From Notamacropus eugenii (Eukaryota; Chordata; Mammalia; Diprotodontia; Macropodidae), in the NCBI RefSeq assembly GCF_028372415.1, contig NC_092876.1, forward strand, positions 220,893,528 to 220,957,527: a stretch of DNA of 64,000 bases, in the 5' to 3' direction. Position numbers and translations under genes: made by a program. Below, in pieces: positions 1-11,905 of the stretch; position 1 is the first letter of the stretch; the number at the start of each line of letters is the position of its first letter. The notes under the pieces were generated by a model, which was given only the letters and a program-made list of their open reading frames with translations, was not told the DNA's origin and did no database searches.

Positions 1-497
1 CTGAGGTAATATTCAGCTCCTCAGTGCCCCCAGGGATTTTTAAGCTGCAACAATGGATGCGGACAGCTGTATGGGCTGCTGTCGGAACTGCTGCCACCTG
101 GGCCCTTCTCCCTTCCTGACCAGCTGAAAAAGCCCGTCACTGACCTTTGGTGCCTGTGGGTTGAGGGATCTGCGGACTACTGCTGCTGGGACTGGAGATT
201 CACTGCTACTGTGACTGGAGATTCCGCCCCTGAGGTGTCCTCCTCCCAGATTTGCACTGCGATGTGTGGCCAAGGATGGGCTGGGCTCCACTCCATGTCA
301 GGTGCAACTGAGGTTGCCTGTGGGCCTTTCAGATCACTCTGGGCTGGAAATCTCCTCCACTCTGTTGTTCTCCACTTCTGCTGCTCCAAAATTTGTTGAG
401 AGGCCCTCTCTACAGGTGTTATATGGGCTGTGTGGGGAGAGCCTGCGTATGCGTGTCTTTCTACTCCTCCATCTTGGCTCCGCCCCCCCCCCCCAAT
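1..497 (-). mobile_element. L1 5' UTR, antisense, cut by the window edge
   Basis: Read on the minus strand, this block starts with a G-run and 'gcggagccaagatgg', the usual 5' end of marsupial L1 and HAL1 elements, and continues leftward as GC-richer 5' UTR. The same opening motif occurs in sense at 60282-60310. The 5' end is therefore near 497 and the rest of the element lies beyond base 1. Short open frames on both strands here (up to 110 codons) are by-products of the GC-rich UTR, not genes. The C-run at 483-494 marks the element boundary. Confidence 0.85.
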
Positions 498-844
498 TAT
501 TTTGACCATGTAAAAGGAGAGTAATATTCACTCATACTACATAGACTCTTTTCTTCCAAACTGGAGGGAACCCAACTGATGCATTCAGTCAGTTTGTATG
601 CACAGTATGATACTGTGGCTGTGAGTTCAAACTAATGCCTAAACAAAAAAAGAGATCAGGAAGCCAATAAAATAGTTCCAACTGACAGTGATAACAAATG
701 TCAAGAAATTTTAAAAGTATCATTGACTGAGCAGGACAGGTGTTTTAGAAAATAGCAATATGATTTCATTTTTTAAAAGATGTACTTAAAGTAATCATAA
801 TTTTCATTGGCAGTTACTTCTGTCTGGTACACCCAACGTTAATT
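498..844. other. Unique AT-rich DNA, nothing recognised
   Basis: Flank of the L1 insertion. I see no gene, repeat family or splice-like open frame in it. Confidence 0.5.
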
Positions 845-1025
845 CAGTGTAGGTGGAAAATACATTAGCCTGGTAGACAGGAGACCTGGGTTCTAGTCCT
901 GGCTTTATAGAATTGTGTGCTTTTGACCAATCTTTTGCGGACTCGATGACCTCATCTCTAAAATAAATGAATTGGGCTAGAAGATAACTGCTCTTTATCA
1001 GCTGCAGAGTTCCATGATTCATTGA
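845..1025 (+). repeat. MIR/THER1-type SINE fragment
   Basis: Order of motifs is typical of MIR: 'gacaggagacctgggttctagtcc', a degraded 'ttgaccaatc', 'ctcatctctaaaataaatga', then 'gggctagaagataactg'. Heavily mutated, so an old insertion. Confidence 0.7.
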
Positions 1026-1330
1026 GAAATTATTCAGTATTTTTCTTTGATAATGTAAATACAACTCATTGTTTAATTCCAGTTAGACACAAGCATTTAT
1101 TTTATAAATTGAGGCACAGCTAGATCAAAATTCAAATATTTTAGAAGTAGATTAGAATAGCTTCCAATAGTAGGGTAAATGTGAAACTTTTCTAATATTA
1201 CTAACAGGCAGCTCATGAAATCTAGACCAGAAAATAAAAGGAAAAACACCGATCAACCTTATAAATAGAACCAAGGATTAAAAACTAGAGGAGTTGAGAG
1301 GCACCTAGAAAATATAAACAAAGAGCTATG
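1026..1330. other. Unique DNA, nothing recognised
   Basis: AT-rich interval between a MIR and an L2 remnant. No supported feature. Confidence 0.45.
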
Positions 1331-1640
1331 AGAGGTCAAAGGAAGGAGAAAGAATTTCAAGCTGGGAGCATTAGAGAAAAATGTCATGGGGAATATGTTA
1401 CCTGAACTTCGCCTTGAAGGACTGAAAAGAGTTCAATAGACAAGGACTAGACAGTGAGTGCATTCCAGATGTGCAGGGTGATGTGAGCAAAAAACGCAGG
1501 AACATTGAGTTGTAAATGTTAAAGGGATGGTGACTGGTTCAGCTTAGCAGTAGTGTAGAGTCTGCGAATGGAGTTACGGAATCGTTAAGTTGGATATTTT
1601 GGAGTTAAGTTAAAGATTTTAAATGTAAAAAAAAATTGAT
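1330..1640 (-). mobile_element. L2 LINE fragment, antisense
   Basis: The phrases 'ccttgaaggactgaaaagag', 'gagtgcattccagatgtgca' and 'gatggtgactggttcagc' match the antisense of the L2 region just upstream of its 3' UTR. No open frame survives. Confidence 0.65.
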
Positions 1641-2024
1641 GAGGGGTAGGAATAAGGACAAACAAGAAGATTTTTAGGTGGGAAGAATATCCTCCAAGAG
1701 AAGAAATAAAGGCATGTTCTTAAGTGACTTGGTCATATGTCTTTCAAAAGATTCCACATAACTGATGAACACATTTCCAAACACTTGTAATTAATTTGAC
1801 CCAAGTACCAAAAATAAAACACAGGAACAATTTATGTATGATAACTTGTTCAACCTAATGCTATGCAGAGCCTAATCTATACTTTCTAAGATTGGGCTAA
1901 GTCAACCTAGCACAGAGGAACCTAGAAGACAGTAGAGATAAAGGAGAATAGTCTGAAGCCTGAGTAAAGGATGAATAAGAGTTTGAGGAAATTTCTTTTT
2001 AGTTTTATGTTGCACTGATAGTGT

Positions 2025-2400
2025 AATTATTCTCCTTCCTTGGAATGTCCTCTACCACCCATCTCTCCCAAGAAGACATTTCTATTACTCTGCCCCACTC
2101 CAGTAAGAAGTGATCACTTTCTTCTTGAACTACCCTTGAGAATGACCCTCTTCTCCTACCTCCTTCCAGAAGTCCTGGAAGTCACCTTAGACCACCCCCT
2201 TCCATTCCTCATTACTTGGACATAAATGGATGTTGCTTGCCTGGAATACCTGTGCTCCACAGCCAGTTTTTGAGATCTTTTCCATCCTTTAAAGCCAACT
2301 CAGGACTCACTTCTTTCTTGATGATACCCATCAGCTAGAAGTGATCTCTCCCTCATTGGAGGTTTCAGAGTACCCTACTCCTATTTTTTTCCTACTAAAT
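2025..2400 (+). mobile_element. L2 LINE 3' region, sense, partly repeated
   Basis: Pyrimidine-rich L2 3' sequence. The 'ccttggaatgtcctctaccaccc' motif is followed by a second related stretch, 'gcctggaatacctgtgctcc', then 'ccatcctttaaagccaactcagg'. Two overlapping L2 3' pieces or an internal duplication would explain this. The 61-codon open frame at 2040-2225 is L2-derived. Confidence 0.65.
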
Positions 2401-2570
2401 CTCAAGCCCTGGTTTTGGAGTGTGCAATATGGGTTTAAGTACTTGCCACCTATGTGATATTGGACATCACTTCACTTCTGGAGACTCAGTTGCATCTGTA
2501 TAATAAAAAGACTAGGCTAGATGATATTTAAGGTCCTTTAATGCTCAAAATTCTATTATACCATGATTTG
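2400..2570 (+). repeat. MIR-type SINE
   Basis: Contains 'gtgatattggacatcacttcac', 'gagactcagttgcatctgta' and the MIR 3' motif 'ctaggctagatgatattta' followed by 'aggtcctttaatgctc'. Confidence 0.75.
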
Positions 2571-2614
2571 CAGATCAACCAATTATTTCGGATTTAGTAG
2601 CTTTTAAACTTAGA

Positions 2615-2770
2615 GGACAGTGTGGAGTAGTAGAGTTAGTACTGAATTTGCAATCAGAGAATATGTGCTTAAAGTATCACTGCTGTTGTATGACATTGAG
2701 CAAGTCTTTAGCTCTCCTGGACTCCATGTACTTTATCTGTAAATTTAGGGGGTTTAGACTAGAACAAAGG
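2615..2770 (+). repeat. MIR-type SINE
   Basis: A second MIR in the same orientation: 'gacattgagcaagtctttagc', 'tactttatctgtaaatttag', 'gggtttagactagaa'. It abuts the next SINE. Confidence 0.7.
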
Positions 2771-2955
2771 ATCATAGATTTAGATCTGGAAGTGACCACA
2801 GAAGCCATCTAGTCCAATCTCTCATTTTTAAGATCAGAAAACCAAGGCCCTGTAAAGCTACATGACTTACCCAAGGTCCCACAAATAGTTAATATTAAAG
2901 GAAAGACAATTAATAGTTTTCTTTCCAACTCTAAAGCCAATGATTCTGCTCTCAA
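2768..2955 (-). repeat. MIR/marsupial SINE, antisense
   Basis: Shows 'agatctggaagtgaccacag', 'ccatctagtccaatctctca' and 'gacttacccaaggtcccaca', the antisense order of the SINE body. With the two preceding copies it forms a run of three SINEs. Confidence 0.75.
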
Positions 2956-5811
2956 ATCATTTTTCTTTGAAAGCATTCAATGATGATTTTATTGGCTAGA
3001 AGATCTATAAAAAGCCTAAATATGATTTCATTTCAAAAATTGTTTTTTAGATTATTATATTCTCAATATTATCTCCATACATAAAAGTCAAAGTCAACTT
3101 GAAGAGGTAAAGCAAACTTTCAACATGCTATATAAAAAGGTGATCTGTTTGTGAGAAAAGTGTTATGTACATACAAATATTGAAAGTGTGTTTTGGCTTT
3201 TGAAAAAATAAATTGAGTCAAATGTATGTGATAGGATGAGAACCTTGCCATCAGTGACTGACCTTTCCCCATTCAACTTGAGAGAGTAGAAGGAGGAGAA
3301 AATTTAACTGTGTTCCACATCTTCCTCCTTCTCTCAAGTGTCTTACAGCATCTTAGAAAATTGCTTAGATACTCCATATCAGCTCCTTTCATGTGCTGGT
3401 ATTTGGCATCTAGAAATATTGATTTTGGAAGAGAATTAGAGTTCAGCCAAGATTTTTCATACTAACACACCTGTAATTCCATAGTCTTTCTGTCACAGTA
3501 TGCACCAAACTGTAGAAAGATATGGGTAGACTGACTAGGGTTGAGAGTAGAAAGATTGAATTGCTATAGTCTTCAGCTCTATTGATAGATAAAATCATAC
3601 ACCTTTGTAGAAAGCTAGAGGGGATCTTTTTTTGTTTTGTTTTGTTAAAGCTCTCCCTCCATGTTCTCACTCTAGTCTTCTGCTCCCACTCTTGACTGAT
3701 GGTTTGAGATTGTGTTTCTCATTGACACTGAAGAGTTAAGAATAGTGGAGAATTCCCAGAATCTCTAATTAGCTTCATGTTCATTAACTGATCTATGGCC
3801 TGATCTAGGTGTATGGCTGGTTGGCACTGACTAAATGTACAACATAGATGAGCGGCAGAATTGTTCCTTTTTGTGTCTGGCTGCTGGCTAGTTCTCCAGC
3901 TTATGCTGGCCATCGTGGTTTTAGGGGCTACAGCTGGAGGAAGATGTGATTCCCATGTCTTCATACAAGGCTGTCACACTTATGCGTGGAAAGTGAAATC
4001 TCTGGTAAATTTGTGGGGCTATGCAATGTGAATCCTCTGTTGATTTTCTTTCATATTGTTGTGGGGGGCAGGATAGAATCTCCCAGACCTGGTAAACCAG
4101 CAATCCTCTACAGATCACAGATGTAGTTTCTGCCTAATAAAACTGTAATGTTGACATTTTATGATTTTTATTTTCTTCAATACAAAAAGACCCAGAGGAA
4201 TGTTATGGGCAAAATGCAATGACATTTCTATTTTGGGAATGTCGGAGACATTTTCTTTCACTTTGTATTTAAAGTCCTTGTCACTTGGGGTTTTCAAGAT
4301 ATTAACTTGTGGTGACATGCATTTTATTGGTCATATGATAGCCTAGGCATTCTGCTGGTTTTATTTGAAGTATTCCTCGATGTTTATTTTTGAACATTTT
4401 TCCTATCTCAGAGTAGTGGGCGGATACAAAAAAAAAATGAAGTGACTCAGGAGGTAGTTAACCTAGGTCTTTAATATCCGGTTTATAGTTGCTTTACTTC
4501 TAATCTTCAGCACATAAAAACTACGACCATTTACATAAGTATATTTCCTTAAAGAAAATATTTATAAAATGCTAATAAACTATTAAATGACCAAGTATTA
4601 CAATATGCAATACTTTTTACACCATTCCTACAGTGAGCAAAATTTTAATACAAACTTGGTGTATACTTGATAACAATTTACATGTTTATTTTACCATCTG
4701 GTAAATGTGTCAACGATATTTTGAGAAGCACATTTCAAATTCACTTTAACAACTTATCCTTGACAATATGTACCCTATCTTATGTATCGACTGAAAGGAT
4801 CTTGGAAATTTCTGAAAGAGATGAATCCAGAGGGGAAAAAAAAACACATTCATGTCCTCATTTGTTTGTTTAAAAATATTATGGAGATTTAAGACATAGT
4901 TTGTACCATACTGAGGGATTGTATTGTTTGCTGGCTTTACTAGACATATTGCTAATTAGGGGAGAGTAATCAGAGCAGCTTCCAAACATTATAACATGTA
5001 TATCAAATCAGGTTTCTTACTAACACCATAGGGTGCATAGGTAGCAATGATGAAATAAATATAGTTCTGTATGTTGTTGTATTACAGTATCACATCTTTT
5101 CCAGGGGGTTTGGTCTGCTATCTCTTGTGTCTAAATATGGGAAGATCATTATTCGATGTGTTACAATGAGCCTCAAGTGGATAGCTTTTATCATATACTT
5201 TAACAGCATTATGACACTTTGGCCTTATGCCTTTAAAAAAAAAGATTCATTCTCTCCACTTATTGGTCTCACTGGAGTAACTCTCAGGGACTTTCATGAA
5301 AACAAGAAAACAGATAATAATCTTCTTTTTATTCTTGACTTTAATTCACCCTTTCTTAGCTGGTAATAATCTAAGAACCTCTCCTTTGTGCACATCTGCC
5401 TGGAACACGTCTCCACACTAATTACCATCTGGCCAATCTGTAAATGAGAAGCTTTGACAAGTAAATCTTATATGTTGGTTTTAACAACTTATTCCTTATT
5501 GCAAAGTCTTTGTGTATGCATTTTTTATCAAAATTTAAGACACATTTTATGGATTCAGAAAGAAAAGTAAAAAGTCTTATTTTTAAATATATCATCCTGA
5601 TGTAAACAATTTTTACATGTTCTAAATAGAACTTTGAAGCTCTCACAATTAATTATCATCATCAAATGCTTTTTGCAGTGTATGTAATCAGCATACCATG
5701 ATACATATTGCAGCAAATATTGTAGTCTGAATCTATAATGTCATTGGTGCAGTGAATTCTCAATGAAGACATTTGCTTTAGCAGTATAGGTTGGAAGCTC
5801 TTTTTCATATT
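2956..5811. other. Long unique interval without gene or clear repeat
   Basis: AT-rich DNA with a '(tttg)n' stretch near 3630-3648. All open frames are below 85 codons, use every strand equally and have no splice sites at sensible places. I recognise no protein in them. This is among the least repeat-loaded parts of the window. Confidence 0.5.
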
Positions 5812-5920
5812 ACAATTTTAGAGTGCCAAGGGGCACTACAAAGGGACTTTCCCAGAGTCATAGACAATATGTGTCAGAGACATGACTGTGGTTCTGAGGT
5901 TAATTTTTTTGTCCATTTAT
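5812..5920 (-). repeat. MIR fragment, antisense
   Basis: 'aaagggactttcccagagtcatag' followed by 'tgtgtcagagacatgactgtgg' is the degraded antisense MIR centre. Confidence 0.5.
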
Positions 5921-5944
5921 CTGCCAGCCTGTGTCACAAAGCAA

Positions 5945-6770
5945 TTATGATATTAGTAAATCAATCAGCAAGTTATTTATTAAACACTTAATATGTGTTG
6001 GGCATTGTTAAGGGCTGGGGAGACAATGACAAAGATGAAAATGTTCTGCCTTCAGGGATCTTGTATTCTATAGGGATAGACAAACTTATATAATATGTAG
6101 TCATAGATACAAAATATAGTTAAAATCCATCCAAGATAATTTAGGGGATACACTGGCAAATGGGGGGATCCAGAAAGATCACATGTAAAAGGTGGGTGGC
6201 GTTTGAGCTGAGTTTTGAAAGGAACTAGGAATTCAAAGGGGCAGAATGAGGAAGAGATGGCTTAGCTACATGGGAGGAAGCAATCTTTGCAAGGGTATGG
6301 GAAATAAGAGATAGAATGCAGTGAGTGAGGAACAGGAAGAAGGCCAGTTTCTGGCTATTTACCTAAGGGAATAAATCCTCATGGGAACCAGTGTGTATTG
6401 CTTTCATAGCATCTGTGAAGAAGCTGTGGTGGGTTGGAATATGTACCTGTGCACATGTAATCATTGTACTAGCAAACTATCTCCCATATAATCCATTTAC
6501 CATGGCTATGACTGTAGCAATTGAGGGGCCTTCTGACCTAGACTGAAGAATATACGAAGGGGAATTATGTAAAATAAGACTGGAAAAATAGATTTCAGTC
6601 AGTTTGTGAATGGCTTTAAATGTCCAACAGGAAAGTTTGATTTAATTCTATAGATAATATGGAACCACTGGAGTTTATTGAATTGAAGAGTGACATTGTT
6701 GGACATTATAACATGATACAACTCTTAGAAGTCTTCAAAAATATGTGAACATTGGAAATGAGAGTGCTTG
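5945..6770 (-). mobile_element. L2 LINE, antisense, 3' end plus upstream part
   Basis: Begins with the antisense L2 3' end ('tttattaaacacttaatatg', 'tgggcattgttaagggctgggg', 'tctgccttcagggatcttg'). It continues through 'ttgagctgagttttgaaagg', then 'tgtgaatggctttaaatgtcc' and 'accactggagtttattgaattg'. About 180 bp near 6360-6540 do not look like L2 and may be a diverged part or a small insertion. Confidence 0.75.
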
Positions 6771-7089
6771 AAAAGCTATTTTTTTTCTAGAGGTTTTAAA
6801 AATATGCTAGAGTCTCATTTGTTAACGATAGATTATAGGTGAGCATGCCTAAAATTGAGAGTATGAATGAAATAAGTTGTTAAAATTTTTTTTCTACGAG
6901 TCTTAAATTGGTCACTATCAGAAGGTGTTATTATTATGCATCTACCCTATCTTTTACTGTTATCATGCTTCAAGCCTAAGCCAATGTCCTTGGATGTAGT
7001 ATAACATTAAATGAAGCAAAAATTTACCTCAAACGCATAAAAGTAACTAACTATAAAAATTAAAACAACAACAGTTCCTTGGACATTAT
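6771..7089. other. Unique DNA, nothing recognised
   Basis: AT-rich, with homopolymer T and A runs. No supported feature. Confidence 0.45.
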
Positions 7090-7322
7090 ATCAGCTTTGG
7101 GATTTCAGACCCGTGATTTCATTGGTTTGGGGAACTGACAGTTAGGATCATTTCATCTACCAACGCAGATACACCTCCTTTGCAAGTTAAGGTCTTGTAG
7201 AGTTCCCCCGAGTACTGGAAGGTTAAGTGATTTCCTCAGAGTCCCATAGCCACTATGTCTCAGATGCAGGACCTGTACTCATTTTTTCATGACTCTTTAT
7301 CTACTATTTCATGCTGCCTCTG
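7090..7322 (-). repeat. MIR-related SINE, antisense, nearly complete
   Basis: Contains 'catttggggaactgac'-like sequence ('ggtttggggaactgacag'), 'ttgtagagttcccccgag', 'ggttaagtgatttcctcaga', 'catagccactatgtctcaga' and 'tactatttcatgctgcctct'. This is the antisense layout of a marsupial MIR subfamily with a long 5' part. The shorter copy at 11815-11905 shares the same module. Confidence 0.7.
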
Positions 7323-9719
7323 AAGTTGGGAATAAAGTGATTTAATTGGTGATGGCTGTGGTTAAACCAAAAAGAAATGGTTGAAACTAAAGTGATGGTT
7401 ACTAGTGGTAATATTAAGATGAACATGAAGCAGTAGTTCATTATGTACGCTGTTTTACTCTCACCAACTCCACTCACCCCCAGGACCACCAGTGCAGAAG
7501 CATTATTGTGAAAAAATAGGCCCAAAGAGGATCATAGCTTAGAGGCCTAAGAAATAGAGCAAATCCTTGATGAATTTGTTAGACAATCAAGACTCAGTTC
7601 ACTTGCAGTTCTGTATGTTATTAAAGCAATTGTTAATCTTTTGGTACCTGATACACATTTTTATAGAATCAGACTTTTATCTGAGATATAGTCATTATTT
7701 TCTTCTATATGGAATGTGGGATTGGGATTGCATGCAGTTTCTGCATTGGCCAACTCTAGTTACTTTCAACCACTAGTTTGCTGATAAATATTTGACAACT
7801 GGCTCTCTGAAAAAAGAAATGTGTGTACAACACACTTTTAAGTTTAATCTGCATTATTAGCATTTTCTCCATCACTTTCTTAAGTCTAAACAATAAATAG
7901 AACAGTGAATCAAGCCCTGATTTGCCAAGTTTGGGGATTTATGAGGTTTCGTGCTCACACTGTAAATTTAATAATTGATTCTTGTCAGACTATTGGAGAT
8001 GGCACCAATATATTCCTGTTGTCAACCATTGTCCCAGACATTTCCTAACAAATGGAATTATATCTATAATTTAAAAAATATTTATCTGTAATTTAAAAAT
8101 ATATTTTTCTATTTCATAAATTTAAATCATTCCATCTAATTGGTTTTGTTGATCTTCCGCATAATTGAGAATTTCAGCAATGTTGAGCCTGCAAGTAGTT
8201 CTTTTTGTAACTAACTTCCTCAATACCCTTGAAATAAAAGATGTCTCATTTTTAAATTTAGAAAAATATTCCCTCCAGCACAGCAGTTATAGCTGTTCGA
8301 TAGTCTTCAGTTTTAACTGGAATCACCTGGGAGATAATTAAGAAACAAGAGGTAAATTGGGCAACTCAGTCTATGAAATACTGTCATGTACAATTAGACC
8401 TGTTGAAATGAGTTTTCATTTAAAATTATTTTAAATAAATGCAAAATGGACCAAAATCTTTGTGGAAAATACGGACTTTTTCAATCATTGTCTATTTAAG
8501 TCGGAGAGTTTGTGTTCTGAATTTCATAGTCTTAGTCCAAATTGGAAAGCCTTCACATTATTTAACATAATTACATGAGGTTATGGTCTTGTTAATTTCA
8601 AGCTGTAAATCTCCTTTTCTATTTGCTTAAAAATAAGCTAAAGTATTTCCAGAAAAAATGTGACAGAAATAGGACAGGCAAAAATATGCCTGAAAAACTT
8701 GGAGTGGACTCAAAGAAGAGTTTGCCTTTCTGACTCATTTACAAATAAAAGTCAGATGTCTTTTTTGACTTTCACAGTTTCTTTTTAGAGTAATAATTGA
8801 CTATATATTATTTGCAAGGTATGGAATATTTTCCCTCACAATAAAAACAAAACCCACACATTTTGTATAGCATGTTTTATAAAAGAAGTTTTAGTTGATA
8901 GCTTAAGTAGGCAGTTAAGGAAATTATAAAGAGAATTAAACCCAGTAATACTTTCACACTAGTGTAACCCATTTCAAAAGTCACTATTATCAGAGCTATA
9001 GAAATGTTTGCCCTTTCTTTAGGAAGAAAAGAAGCTAGGAATTAAAATTGTAACATTCTATGAGGTACTTCTTACTGTGGAGTAAGAGAAAATATGTGTG
9101 AGCTTAACTAATCTATGAAAATTTTTGAGATAAATTATAAAGAAGACAGAAAGAAGGTGGGGAGAAACCTTTATCTTGTTAGAACTGAATTGTTATTTTA
9201 TGAAGAACCATTATCAAGAGAATTTTATGAGTTATAAAGGAACTTTATGAGTGGGACTGGAAAGAAACTAAGAGTGATAGCTTGAGGAAAGCTGAAGAGA
9301 AAGCAGGAGAAAACAGAAGATAGAGCTATCTGCTTTCTTTATGAAAGAATATCTTTATTATAACTTTATTTTGCAAAGAGGATTCTTGGGAAGATACTTT
9401 ACTAATTATCCTGAATTAACTAAATGATGGTGACTATGCCTTCAGAAGTGAGAGCAATTATAGTGAGGCTTTTAAGTGACTCTGGTTGTAATCATTTTTA
9501 CAAATAAATATTATAAATACTTATATATATTATTGTTTTATTATTCATTTCATTGTTAATACATTATGTTAAGTAATTTTAATTATTGTATTCTAGGAGA
9601 TTAGGAGCTTGATATATCCATAGATATGAATAACTACTGTTGAGAAAAGGGGTTCCTTCAGCCTACTATATAAATAATATTTGATGAACTGGGGTTTTAC
9701 TGTCTGATTGGAATATATG
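7323..9719. other. Unique AT-rich interval, possible conserved non-coding DNA
   Basis: No repeat family is recognised from 7323 to 9719. The part at about 8100-8650 is sequence-complex, with many TAAT/ATTA-type homeodomain-like sites ('ccatctaattggttttg', 'gggagataattaagaaac') and no long open frame. That look is common in developmental non-coding elements, but conservation cannot be tested here. Confidence 0.4.
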
Positions 9720-9925
9720 TTGACATTTTATTGGTTGGTTGGTTGTCCTTTATTCTTGAAGAGGACCAAAATGACATCACTGTGTGAAAGTCAGGTTTCA
9801 ATGTGTCTAACTATGGCTGATCAGATCAATACCTGCTAGGAATGCTTTACCATAGATCGGACACAAATAGTCCGTGTGAACATTTAGGGTGGGTACTTTA
9901 AATTTGCACATCCTGTGTTTCCTTT
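9720..9925 (-). repeat. Marsupial interspersed repeat, family not assigned
   Basis: 'ggttgtcctttattcttgaag' then 'aggaccaaaatgacatcac' and 'ctatggctgatcagatcaat'. The first motif is the reverse complement of the SINE tail 'caacgaaggatgaac' seen at 27790 and 45871, so this looks like an antisense relative of that tail or its source element. Orientation is inferred from that link. Confidence 0.55.
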
Positions 9926-9937
9926 GAGTATGACATT

Positions 9938-9998
9938 TCAATTAATTAATTCATTAATTAATTAAATCATTTAATTATTTAATTGAATTAATTAATAA
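9938..9998. repeat. (AATT)n low-complexity tract
   Basis: Runs of 'aattaattaattcattaatt' with interruptions, made only of A/T apart from single C and G bases. Confidence 0.8.
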
Positions 9999-10239
9999 GG
10001 AAATTTATGAATATGATCCTAGACCTTGAGATGATAAAATTAAATATGGGAATAAGTTAATTAAAACAGTGAGGAATGACCTAGAAATGAGATAATGATT
10101 CTTATAATCCTTATTATAATATTACATCCTCTATATCTATACTTATTATATCTATTATTATGATGTAATAATCCTTGTAATACTATTACACATAAAAGAT
10201 TGCCCTTCCATATAACCCTGTTACACTAGTATTATCTCT

Positions 10240-10345
10240 CAGAATATAAATTCCATGAGAACAGTATCTGTAACTTTGTATCTCCCCAAGTCCTACCAGA
10301 GTGCATTGTACACAATAAGTCTTTAATAAGTGTTCTTTGGCAACG
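10240..10345 (+). mobile_element. L2 3' end, sense, joined to a SINE-tail remnant
   Basis: 'attccatgagaacagtatctg', 'ttgtatctccccaagtccta' and 'acaataagtctttaataagtg' are the L2 3' UTR. It runs straight into 'tctttggcaacgaaggacgaac', the 3' tail of the SINEs at 27505 and 45582. The L2-like and tail parts may belong to two elements. Confidence 0.65.
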
Positions 10346-10464
10346 AAGGACGAACACAAATTAAATAAACAAATTAATTATTTATACTAGTTTATTCCAT
10401 ATTATAAAATGAGGAAGCTCATGGAGAATACATGTGAAGATTAAGACTTATTAATTCAACTTAG
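10346..10464. other. AT-rich unique spacer
   Basis: Simple A/T-rich DNA between two L2 3' ends in opposite orientation; no gene. Confidence 0.4.
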
Positions 10465-10580
10465 TTTAATTGAACATTTATGAAGTATCAAGAATGCACA
10501 GGATGCTGTGAAAGGTGCTAGAGATAGACAAAAGCACAATAGTCCCTGCCTTCAAGGAGCTTTTTTATATTCTGTTATCT
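10465..10580 (-). mobile_element. L2 3' end, antisense
   Basis: 'attgaacatttatgaagtatc', 'gctgtgaaaggtgctagaga' and 'gtccctgccttcaaggagct' match the antisense L2 terminus. Confidence 0.75.
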
Positions 10581-11814
10581 TTGTTCAAAGGAAACCATAG
10601 TAAATATGATATGACCTCAGATTACTCCTATAACAGTATGTCTAAAGGTAGTCTTTTTTCTCAAAAAGTAGCCATATTAATGTTGGTAAGTTACACATTG
10701 TAAGTTTTGTCTTTGGCTACCCTAGTTTCCATATTCTACTATTCCCACCCTGATGAAATCACATTACAAAAATGATTGCCTACTGGACCTACTCTTAAAA
10801 TGGTATTGGCGTGATTTGTAGGTTTTCTGGGTTTTGTGAGTTGCTAATCTGTGGAAACATATGAATATCAGTCAACTTTAAATATGGAAAGTTGACTAGA
10901 ATTAGGCATTAGCTAAGGAACAAGAGTGTCTCTATTTCTGTACCATCCTTACTCTAAGCGACTTTCTGGACACTGGTAAAGTAGAAGAATTTTGTGCCTT
11001 TCCTTCAGTAATCTCACTATTATCCACCTTCCACAAGAATCTTATTTTTCTGTTTTCCATAGTTTCTTAAATTTATTTAAATAATTCAGATATTGGAAAA
11101 CAGTGATGACTTTGACAGCTTATTCCATTTTTCAAGAACCTTCATCTCAGAAAGCAAGCAAATTCTGAGCTAGTTCAGTAACCAATAGCTAGCTCTTGAT
11201 TAACATCCGGTCACAAGCCTTGCATGTATTAATCGATTCTTTTAAAGATCTTACACTAAAATGAGCCATAGTGGATCAAATACTTTTAATTAACTCAAAT
11301 GAAAGAGGTATCCAGCACCTACCTGTGGGTCTGGAGATTGTTTTGCTGTTTGTTTGAACTAAGCCTGTTCAAGCTATTTTATAAAACTTGTTCAGTCTGG
11401 TTCTTAAGGATTTGAATACATAAGAGAAAATCCTCAGAATCATTAAGAACTAATGCACTGGTTTTTAAAAAGTTTTAAAATAATTAATACCTTAATTGTA
11501 GAAAAGAGTTAACCTGTAGAGTCATCATTGTGGGTTCTAGAAATAATTTTATTGAGCCTCTAAGCTTTCTCAACTGCTTAATGGCAACAAGGATGTTTGT
11601 CATTATTTATACCTTGATAAAATTTGGAAGAGGCAAATGTTGCTGTGAATGATTTTAAAGCGGGTAAAAATTAACGGAGTAGTTAGTTTTTGTTTATATC
11701 TTTGGAAAGAGTCATGGTATGTATGGTTAGATATGATTAAAAAAAAAACAAAACTTTTTGGAAAGGATTGGGTCTCTTTATGTGGCATTTTCTAACACTC
11801 AAGCAAATTAGTAA
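10581..11814. other. Unique interval, nothing recognised
   Basis: No repeat family or gene. Open frames are at most 61 codons and unremarkable. Confidence 0.45.
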
Positions 11815-11905
11815 CTCGTCTATAACTTAGACTTTCAGGGAGTTTCCTGGGGGCACTAAGAAGTTCAATGACTTGCTTAGTATGTGTCAGAATTTATTCT
11901 GCTTC
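11815..11905 (-). repeat. MIR-related SINE fragment, antisense
   Basis: 'ttcagggagtttcctgggggcac', 'aatgacttgcttagtatgtg' and 'tcagaatttattctgcttctg' reproduce the module of the 7090-7322 copy. Confidence 0.65.

Noticed and set aside
1..24. 'ctgagg...cctcag' hairpin at the window start
   Set aside because: A 6-bp stem inside L1 5' UTR; no functional meaning.
177..531. Open frames of 60-110 codons on both strands
   Set aside because: They lie in the GC-rich 5' UTR of an antisense L1.
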